A DNA stretch of 7,284 bases from Methylacidiphilum sp. (GTDB lineage: Bacteria; Verrucomicrobiota; Verrucomicrobiia; CAIQCK01): assembly GCA_020718125.1 (NCBI GenBank), contig DYDC01000135.1, forward strand, positions 1 to 7,284. The letters are read 5' to 3'. Position 1 is the first letter of the stretch. Each line of letters begins with the position of its first letter. Positions 1 through 4,769 of this stretch are shown here, piece by piece. The translations under genes and the position numbers were made by a program. The notes under the pieces are model-generated. The model searched no databases. It was not told where the DNA came from and was given only the letters and a program-made list of their open reading frames with translations.

Positions 1-95
1 ATGCCGTAGAAGCTGCGATAGACGAAGAACAGCGCCACCACGAACAGGCCGATGGCGATGCCCATCTTCGCGCCGGTCTGGCCAGCTTTCTGCAT
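1..95 (-). CDS. Partial small membrane protein or duplicated C-terminal fragment (X copy 1)
   Basis: Reading on the minus strand from ATG at 95, the frame gives MQKAGQTGAKMG and then a hydrophobic stretch (IAIGLFVVALFFVYRSFYG), one probable transmembrane helix, before running off the window edge. The frame stays open upstream to the GH130 stop (TAA, complement of 144-146), so the true start could also be GTG at 116 or TTG at 122 or 128. None has a well-placed Shine-Dalgarno sequence; AGAGG just after the GH130 stop is about 11 nt from TTG 128. Bases 1-65 match 7220-7284 at 62 of 65 positions, which makes this a paralogue or duplicated end of the gene at the right edge. I do not recognise the family. 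It may be a tiny one-helix protein of about 40-50 residues, or a truncated tail of a larger transporter left by a duplication. Lying directly after GH130, it is probably cotranscribed with it. Confidence 0.45.
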   Translation of the reverse strand, partial: MQKAGQTGAKMGIAIGLFVVALFFVYRSFYG

Positions 96-143
96 CACGG
101 CGGCGATTTCAATCACCTGCAAGCCCAAGAGTGAACATGCCTC

Positions 144-1604
144 TTACTCCATCGCCGCCAGGAGTTCGTCCAGCGACACGGTGGCGAAGCTGGTGGCGTA
201 GTCGCTCATGGCATACGGGATGACGAGTTCGCGGCCGTGCAGCAGCGCGCCGCAGGTATAGACGACGTTTGGAACGTAGCCCTCGCGCTCTGCTTCGTTC
301 GGGGCAAGCAGCGGTTCGCGCAGGCGGCCAATGACGCGCGTCGGGTCGGCAAGGTCCAGCAGAAACGCTCCGAGACAATACTTTCTCAGGGGGCCGACGC
401 CATGGCTCAACACCAGCCAACCCGCGTTCGTCTCGATAGGCGAACCACAGTTGCCCATTTTGATGAATTCCCACGGCTGCGCGGGTGAGAGCAAAAGATC
501 GGGTTTCTGCCAGAAATGGATGTTGTCGGAGAACATCAGGAGGATGTTCTCGTCGTCCTGGCGCGAGAGCATGGCGTAGTGGCCGTTGATTTTGCGCGGG
601 AACAACGCCATGCCTTTGTTCTGCACGGCGGGGCCGTTCAGCGTGTTGAATTTGAAGTGAAGAAAGTCTGGCGTCTCCAGCAACTGCGGCAGGGTGATCT
701 TGCCGTCATAAGCGGTGTAGGTGGCGTAATAGGTGAGGCTGCCATCGTCGTTCTGGAAGCGGACGAAGCGCGCGTCTTCGATACCGTTGCGCTGGCTGGC
801 TGTGGATGGAAAAAGGACGCGCTGCGTGATCCGACTGTCGGGAGAAAAGTGCACTTCGTAGTTCGACTCGGCCAGCAGCAGGATGCCGCGCACGGCCCGA
901 TCTGCGGTGGTGTCGGCTGGGTCCGTTTGCCGGCGCTCTGCCGCCAGGACGCGATACAGGTCGTCCAAGATGAAAGCCTCGGGGAGTTGACCGAGCACAC
1001 GCTGGCAAAAGTCATTTTGCACGCCGGCTTCCTGGAGTTTGCGGCCAAAGAGCGCCTTTTCGTAAGCAGGGTTGGGCACGCGCTCCGGCTCCGTCACAAA
1101 CGGCACGGGCGGCGTGAGCGTGATGCGGTGCTGCGCGCTGACCGTGCCCGTGCGGAAGGTGATGGAGGAAATGTGCCCTTCGCCGGTGGCCCGCAGGCTT
1201 AGGATGAAACGGAGCGCGCCCGTGGGCAGCCCGGTCTGGTCGGGGTGGGGCACGATGGAAGGATTGAACAACGCCGCCGACTCCGGGGAATACTCGTGCG
1301 TGAAGTAAGAGCCGATGAGCGCCTGCCGTTCCGGTGAAGGCTCCCACGCCTCGCCCAGGTAATGGCGCACCTGCGCGAAGCGGTTGCGGAGCAGTTGTTC
1401 CACCTGTTCGTGCCGGTTCTCAAACTCGCCCAGCACCTGGCTCAGCAGCCGCGCGACGTCTTCGTCCGAGAGGGCCAGGACACGGGCGACAATCCTCCGC
1501 GCAATGTCGTCGCTGCTGGGATAGAAGGGGCGCATCAACACCCGCGAGCGATCCGGAGTCAGTGTCGGCCCGATGCGTTGAGCGTGGACGTTGGTGATTT
1601 TCAT
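144..1604 (-). CDS. GH130 family beta-mannoside phosphorylase/glycosidase
   Basis: A 486-residue protein of the GH130 five-bladed beta-propeller family, whose known members phosphorolyse or hydrolyse beta-mannosides (beta-1,4-mannosyl-glucose, beta-1,4- and beta-1,2-mannooligosaccharides). Visible family landmarks are NPSIVPHPD (114-122), GIEDARF (274-280), YYATYTAYDG (292-301), QNKGMALFPRK (328-338), SRQDDENI (347-354), GNCGSPIET (384-392), SHGVG (400-404), and GYVPNVVYTCG (442-452) followed by PYAMSD. The EDAR/YTAYDG region is where the family's catalytic Asp and sugar contacts cluster. An N-terminal part of about 110 residues with a charged helical segment (50-85), plus an insertion around 180-245, makes it longer than characterised phosphorylases of about 320-400 residues. 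It belongs to a long, probably uncharacterised branch, so phosphorylase versus hydrolase and the linkage cannot be decided. There is no signal peptide, so it is cytoplasmic. The ATG at 1604 lacks a clear Shine-Dalgarno; MRPFYPSSDD at 24 shows the family start is nearby. It probably partners the GT4 gene, from which the R-M module separates it. Confidence 0.88.
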   Translation of the reverse strand: MKITNVHAQRIGPTLTPDRSRVLMRPFYPSSDDIARRIVARVLALSDEDVARLLSQVLGEFENRHEQVEQLLRNRFAQVRHYLGEAWEPSPERQALIGSYFTHEYSPESAALFNPSIVPHPDQTGLPTGALRFILSLRATGEGHISSITFRTGTVSAQHRITLTPPVPFVTEPERVPNPAYEKALFGRKLQEAGVQNDFCQRVLGQLPEAFILDDLYRVLAAERRQTDPADTTADRAVRGILLLAESNYEVHFSPDSRITQRVLFPSTASQRNGIEDARFVRFQNDDGSLTYYATYTAYDGKITLPQLLETPDFLHFKFNTLNGPAVQNKGMALFPRKINGHYAMLSRQDDENILLMFSDNIHFWQKPDLLLSPAQPWEFIKMGNCGSPIETNAGWLVLSHGVGPLRKYCLGAFLLDLADPTRVIGRLREPLLAPNEAEREGYVPNVVYTCGALLHGRELVIPYAMSDYATSFATVSLDELLAAME

Positions 1605-1750
1605 CGGTGTGCCGAGCTACGAAGCTGGTTGGTCAAAAAAGTGGTGGCGTTTTCCATCAATTCAAGTGTCCGCCCGGTCGAGATGGAAAGCGAGAACCGA
1701 TTCCGCTTCCTGCTTCCGATTGAACCGGTCCACGGGCAAAACATTGGCAT
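1601..1750 (-). CDS. Doubtful 49-residue ORF overlapping the GH130 start
   Basis: A short frame from ATG 1750 ends in TGA overlapping the GH130 ATG as ATGA, an arrangement typical of translational coupling. The peptide begins MPMFCPWTGS and ends LTNQLRSSAHR. It has no motif I recognise and no good ribosome binding site. Another minus frame (1662-1823, ending HLDRADT) is also open over the same bases and has no ATG. At most one of these can be real, and both may be chance frames in GC-rich spacer or the 3' remnant of a gene cut by the R-M insertion. Listed because the ATGA overlap is the only hint of a GH130 leader peptide. Confidence 0.15.
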   Translation of the reverse strand: MPMFCPWTGSIGSRKRNRFSLSISTGRTLELMENATTFLTNQLRSSAHR

Positions 1751-1811
1751 ACGGCAATGCTTTCACCCACTCGTCGCTTAACCGGGTGAACCCGCGCAAT
1801 GCACAGAGGAG
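1605..1811. other. Spacer between GH130 and the R-M module
   Basis: About 207 bp between divergent genes with no supported complete gene. It should hold whatever promoter now drives GH130, since the R-M module cuts GH130 off from GT4, but I see no convincing -35/-10 pair on the minus strand. The minus-strand frame ending in TGA at 1664-1662 is open back to a TAA inside the operator at 1826-1824 and has no ATG. It could be the 3' end of a gene whose 5' part was lost when the module inserted. No tRNA-like fold or notable repeat was seen. Confidence 0.5.
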
Positions 1812-1840
1812 TTGACTCGTAGTTTAACTGCTGGCATTAT
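1812..1840 (+). promoter_or_regulatory. Sigma70-type promoter of the methyltransferase gene
   Basis: TTGACT (1812-1817, 5 of 6 to consensus) is followed by a 17-bp spacer and CATTAT (1835-1840, 4 of 6). The predicted start of transcription, about 6-8 bp downstream, falls at 1846-1848, directly on or just before the ATG at 1849. The mRNA would therefore be leaderless or nearly so, which fits the absence of any Shine-Dalgarno sequence there. The palindromic box at 1818-1831 fills the spacer, so a bound protein would block RNA polymerase. Confidence 0.65.
1818..1831 (+). promoter_or_regulatory. Putative controller-protein operator (M box) / left terminal inverted repeat
   Basis: CGTAGTTTAACTGC contains an imperfect palindrome, GTAGTT-T-AACTGC, with one mismatch between half-sites. 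It recurs in inverted orientation at 4650-4663 (13 of 14 identical) and its core recurs at 4614-4626. It sits exactly between the -35 and -10 hexamers of the methyltransferase promoter, the position expected of a repressor site. Because it also lies at the left border of the R-M module, it could instead be a terminal inverted repeat. Confidence 0.65.
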
Positions 1841-1848
1841 TACTCGCG

Positions 1849-3489
1849 ATGAAAGTCCGCGATGGCCAAACCTTCCTCTCGGTTTACTACGAGCGGAACG
1901 CGGTTGAGTTCGCTACGGGTGATACCAACCCCCACGCGGATGCGAAGGCGTGGAAGCGGGAAACGAAGTCACTTGGACAGGTTGCCACGCCGCAGCCGGT
2001 CGCCGAATTGATGGCGCGCTGGGTGATGTCGGCGAAGCCGGCGACCGTGCTCGATCCAGCCGCTGGTTTGGGCAGTCTGCTGCACGAGTGCCAACGGCTG
2101 AACGGCCGCGCTCAACTTGTGGGTGTCGAGCGCGACGAAGAAACGCTGCGCAAGGCGAAGAGCGCCGCGCCGCGAGGAACGAAACTCATTCTCGCCGACT
2201 ACCTGCTTGCCGACAGCGGCCAGTTCGACGGCATCATTGCCAATCCGCCTTACGTGAAGGCTCACCGGCTTGAGTATGCGGAAGCCACCTGGTGTTTCTT
2301 CGAAGAGCGTTTCGACACACCCCTCGACCGGCTTACGAACCTCTACGCGCTCTTCCTGCTGAAAATTTGGGAAGACCTCGCGCCGCACGGACGGGCCGCG
2401 GTGCTGCTGCCGGCGGAGTTTCTTAATGCAAACTTCGGAGAGGAAATCAAGGAGCGCCTCCTGCGGTCCATGCGTCCGGCGGGCGTCGCCATTTTTGCCC
2501 CAACGCTCAACCTTTTTTCCAATGCACTGACGACCAGCGCCATCGTCTTCCTCGAAAAGGGCCGGCCTGCTTCGGCTCCCATGCGTGTGATGAAAGCAGA
2601 CTCGCTGGAAGAAGCTGAGGCGTTCGTGAAGCAACTGCTCACCGAGCCGGCGGCCGGACCTGGTTTGAGATTCTGCGACCTCGCCAATTTCGACCCGCGC
2701 AAGAAATGGCTCAACCTGCTCATCAACGATGTTTGTCCCACTGACCAACCGCTCTTTCCGAAGCGCGTCGGCGACTACTTCGACTGCCGCCGGGGCATCG
2801 CCACCGGGGCCAACGAGTTCTTCTGTTTGAGCGAATCCGAGTTGCGAGAACACGCTCTGAGCCTTGAGGACGTCGAGCCGTGCGTGACCAAGGCGGTGGA
2901 CGCCACCGGGCTGGTTTTCTCGCCGGAGAAGTTTGCTGCCCTTGCGGCGGCCAACCGCCGATGCTACTTGCTCAACCCGCGTCGCAACGGGCGCGACCTC
3001 GAAAGCTATCTCCAGATTGGAGAGCGGCAAGGCATCGCGCAGCGCCACCTGCCGAGTCACCGGCCGGTGTGGTATCTGCCGGAGAATCGCGCGGTGGCCG
3101 GCGTCTGGGCGGCGGTGTTTTCCCGCGAATCGGTGAAGTTCATCCTCAACACTTCGGGGGCAAGAAATCTGACCTGCTTCCACGGTCTCTACGCCAAACC
3201 CGGCCACGAAAATCTTGCGCCACTGCTGACGCTTTTCCTCAACAGCTCGTGGGGCCGCGAGGCATTCGCGCAGGTGAACCGCTACTACGGCGATGGCCTC
3301 AACAAACTGGAGCCGAAGGACGTTGAAGCTCTGCCATGCCCGCAGATGCCCAGGTTGCAGCGTGCCGAAGCCACCAAACTCGTGAAGCGACTTGCGGAAC
3401 TGGAATCGTTGCCTCTGGCAGAGCGAAGCGAACAGGTGGACGCTCTGGTTGCCCGCCATCTCGACGTGCCTGCGCGCGTGGGCGCTTAG
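1849..3489 (+). CDS. Type II DNA N6-adenine methyltransferase, gamma class
   Basis: A 546-residue enzyme that transfers methyl from S-adenosylmethionine to adenine N6 in a specific DNA site, protecting host DNA from the partner endonuclease. The motif order is that of the gamma class: motif X GQVATPQPVA (43-52), motif I LDPAAGLGS (68-76), acidic motif II VGVERD (91-96), motif III LADYL (115-119), catalytic motif IV NPPYVK (132-137), and motif VI-VIII region VLLPAEFLN (185-193). Residues from about 260 to 500 are the target-recognition part, ending in YYGDGLNKLEPKDVEALPCP, a C-terminal signature shared by Eco57I/AccI/XhoI-type enzymes. Length and architecture fit a stand-alone type II methyltransferase, and no nuclease domain is fused. 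ATG 1849 has no Shine-Dalgarno and is predicted to be leaderless. The gene converges on the endonuclease gene with only 6 bp between the stops. The operator in its promoter predicts repression by the controller protein. The recognition site cannot be read from the sequence. Confidence 0.92.
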   Translation: MKVRDGQTFLSVYYERNAVEFATGDTNPHADAKAWKRETKSLGQVATPQPVAELMARWVMSAKPATVLDPAAGLGSLLHECQRLNGRAQLVGVERDEETLRKAKSAAPRGTKLILADYLLADSGQFDGIIANPPYVKAHRLEYAEATWCFFEERFDTPLDRLTNLYALFLLKIWEDLAPHGRAAVLLPAEFLNANFGEEIKERLLRSMRPAGVAIFAPTLNLFSNALTTSAIVFLEKGRPASAPMRVMKADSLEEAEAFVKQLLTEPAAGPGLRFCDLANFDPRKKWLNLLINDVCPTDQPLFPKRVGDYFDCRRGIATGANEFFCLSESELREHALSLEDVEPCVTKAVDATGLVFSPEKFAALAAANRRCYLLNPRRNGRDLESYLQIGERQGIAQRHLPSHRPVWYLPENRAVAGVWAAVFSRESVKFILNTSGARNLTCFHGLYAKPGHENLAPLLTLFLNSSWGREAFAQVNRYYGDGLNKLEPKDVEALPCPQMPRLQRAEATKLVKRLAELESLPLAERSEQVDALVARHLDVPARVGA

Positions 3490-3495
3490 GCGGCG

Positions 3496-4398
3496 TCAAC
3501 GCGCCTGCAACATTTGGTGCATCATCTCGGGATACAGCACGAAGCCACCCCCGCGCGGGACGACGTAGGCATCGTGGCGACCGAGTTCGGTGACGCGATG
3601 TTCAGCGGCGAAGGTCGGCAGTCCCGTCGCTTTTCCCACCTGCAAGCCACGCGTGATGGGAATCATGATGGTTGCTTTCTGCTGACTCTTTGCCGGCGTT
3701 TCAATGGAGTAACCGGAACCACTGGCGATCGTGGCAAAGATGTCGAGGAAGTTAATGGCGAAGACGGAGTCGAAGAACACCTGGCAGTAACTCTGCGGCA
3801 CGCCATGCCGTTCCAGCCAGCGATAAACAATGACAAGGTCTTCGACCTTTACGGTGAAGCTCGGCGTTTCACGGCCAGTGGTTTGGCCGGCGGCCCGCTG
3901 CCGCTGCCTCACCGCCATGTAGGTCAACGCTTCAAACTTGCTGGAGCGAACCTCGATGGCTGCGGCAGCCTGCTTCACTGTTGCCTCTGTTTCTGCGTGA
4001 CCGCGCTCTGACAAGTCGGCCTCGACTGCAAAGGTTGCGGGAAATAGCAGCAAGTCCGGCCGCTTTCCAAATAGTCGCGTCTCCTCCAAGCCGGCGAGAT
4101 AGCGCGCCTTGAACTCTGGATGCCCCGCCGCGATACGCTCGGTGTTGCCATACTGCGCTACCTTCCACTTTGGCAGAGCAGCAAGCAGTGCGGCCGACAA
4201 CATCCTTTCCGCCCAATCACCCATCGCGCGGTTGGCGAGAAACTCGGAGCGTGCGTCGGTTGGCACCGTTGGCTTTCGCGCGGGCTTTGTGCCTTCGCCA
4301 CCGAAAGCGAGGTGATGTTGCTCGATACCCTTCTTGGTCAGGTTCGCCACCACACCGTCCAAAGTTCCCTTCAACTGCTCGAAATACTGGCCGTTCAT
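3496..4398 (-). CDS. Type II restriction endonuclease, AccI-like (PD-(D/E)XK)
   Basis: A 300-residue protein, the nuclease partner of the methyltransferase. MGDWAERML (59-67), GKRPDLLLFP (111-120) and AIEVRSSKFEALTY (147-160) give a PD...ExR pattern of the PD-(D/E)XK fold: Asp115 and Glu149 as metal ligands, with Arg151 or Lys154 in the Lys role. A second segment, YCQVFFDSVFAINFLDIF (204-221), resembles the conserved block I associate from memory with the AccI family (AccI cuts GTMKAC). That assignment is tentative, and the specificity here is not shown. The start is ATG 4398, which overlaps the controller-gene stop as ATGA and has GGAGG two bases upstream, so it is probably translationally coupled. 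The frame is open further upstream to 4641, but that stretch is the controller gene in another frame and reads as unstructured Arg/Gly-rich sequence. The 3' end faces the methyltransferase stop. Expression should follow the controller protein, which delays nuclease appearance until DNA is methylated. Confidence 0.8.
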   Translation of the reverse strand: MNGQYFEQLKGTLDGVVANLTKKGIEQHHLAFGGEGTKPARKPTVPTDARSEFLANRAMGDWAERMLSAALLAALPKWKVAQYGNTERIAAGHPEFKARYLAGLEETRLFGKRPDLLLFPATFAVEADLSERGHAETEATVKQAAAAIEVRSSKFEALTYMAVRQRQRAAGQTTGRETPSFTVKVEDLVIVYRWLERHGVPQSYCQVFFDSVFAINFLDIFATIASGSGYSIETPAKSQQKATIMIPITRGLQVGKATGLPTFAAEHRVTELGRHDAYVVPRGGGFVLYPEMMHQMLQAR

Positions 4399-4613
4399 CG
4401 CCTCCGCTCCTCGAAGGCGAACAGATCCCTGACCTCGACCTTCAGGACCTTTGCGAACTTCTCCAGCCCGGCGACGGACGGCGCGTTCACCCCGCGCTCC
4501 ACAAGGCTGATGAACTCCACCGAACAACCGAGCTTTTCCGCAAACTGCTCCTGCGTGAGCTTCATGGACCGCCGGAGGTCGGCAATGCGCTGGCCGAGTT
4601 TCTTTTGCAGCAT
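4395..4613 (-). CDS. XRE-family controller (C) protein of the R-M system
   Basis: A 72-residue single-domain helix-turn-helix protein. Helices 2-3 run TQEQFAEKLGCSVEFISLVERG (20-41), with SVEFISLVERG as the recognition helix, then the typical XRE/C-protein continuation NAPSVAGLEKFAKVL and VEVRDLF. Size, fold and position directly in front of, and overlapping, the endonuclease gene are those of C proteins of type II systems such as C.PvuII and C.AhdI. These bind DNA as dimers, activate their own C-R operon at low level and repress it at high level. A palindromic box ends one base before the ATG and another is centred 43 bp upstream; a third lies in the methyltransferase promoter. There is no Shine-Dalgarno within normal distance of ATG 4613, so the message may be leaderless, as reported for several C genes. 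A plain phage-type repressor is the alternative, but the context argues strongly for a controller. Confidence 0.85.
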   Translation of the reverse strand: MLQKKLGQRIADLRRSMKLTQEQFAEKLGCSVEFISLVERGVNAPSVAGLEKFAKVLKVEVRDLFAFEERRR

Positions 4614-4626
4614 GTAGTTTAACTAC
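4614..4626 (-). promoter_or_regulatory. Putative operator A, abutting the controller start codon
   Basis: GTAGTTTAACTAC is a perfect palindrome of two 6-bp half-sites (GTAGTT/AACTAC) around one central base, and it ends directly against the controller ATG. If the transcript is leaderless, the site is centred near -7 and would cover the -10 region, so binding would shut off the C-R operon. It is the best palindrome of the three boxes, which suggests high affinity. Confidence 0.65.
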
Positions 4627-4649
4627 CACCTCGCATTGCACAACACCAC

Positions 4650-4663
4650 GCAGCTAAACTACG
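4650..4663 (-). promoter_or_regulatory. Putative operator B upstream of the controller gene / right terminal inverted repeat
   Basis: On the minus strand this reads CGTAGTTTAGCTGC, 13 of 14 identical to the box in the methyltransferase promoter, with half-sites GTAGTT and AGCTGC. Its centre (4656) is 43 bp upstream of the controller ATG. For a leaderless transcript that is the -42 position where many activators touch RNA polymerase, and there is no good -35 hexamer of its own nearby. It also marks the right end of the module. Confidence 0.6.
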
Positions 4664-4769
4664 GGTTCAGCAAGGGATGAGGCGACACACGACTACCCGG
4701 CAATGGAGCTGCTACGAACGCAATGTGACGTCGATGTGTTTGAGCGCGAGGGCTTCCCCTAATCCATCG
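4664..4769. other. Spacer between the R-M module and GT4, possible gene remnant
   Basis: About 106 bp without a supported gene. On the plus strand one frame is open from just after a TAA in operator B (4654-4656) to a TAA at 4760-4762, reading EATHDYPAMELLRTQCDVD and ending FEREGFP. It could be the 3' end of a gene truncated by the module, converging on GT4. The opposite strand is open in the same codon phase, so this may be chance. No hairpin terminator for GT4 was seen here. Confidence 0.3.

Larger units (their letters stand above)
1818..4663. other. Type II R-M module bounded by 14-bp inverted repeats
   Basis: This segment holds a methyltransferase gene (plus strand), an endonuclease gene and a controller gene (minus strand), and nothing else. 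Its ends are CGTAGTTTAACTGC on the left and GCAGCTAAACTACG on the right, inverted copies with a single difference. It sits between GT4 and GH130, two genes that look functionally paired. No transposase, integrase or target-site duplication is visible, so mobility is inferred only from content, position and the end repeats. The repeats may simply be operators at the two divergent outer promoters of the module. Confidence 0.5.

Noticed and set aside
855..868. Operator-like CGTAGTTCGACTCG
   Set aside because: It lies inside the GH130 coding frame, matches the box at only 10 of 14 positions and is not palindromic.
1969..3459. Open minus-strand frame of nearly 500 codons
   Set aside because: It lies opposite the methyltransferase, whose reading frame carries all gamma-class motifs in order. 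The minus product is Arg/Val/Glu-rich without a domain.
4399..4641. In-frame upstream extension of the endonuclease
   Set aside because: The stretch coincides with the controller gene in another frame, is low-complexity Arg/Gly/Ala, and the ATG at 4398 has an ATGA overlap and GGAGG.
1662..4769. Deleting the module joins two open minus-strand frames into one of about 87 codons
   Set aside because: The frame has no ATG, and frame agreement has a one-in-three chance. Open stretches of this size are common in GC-rich spacers.
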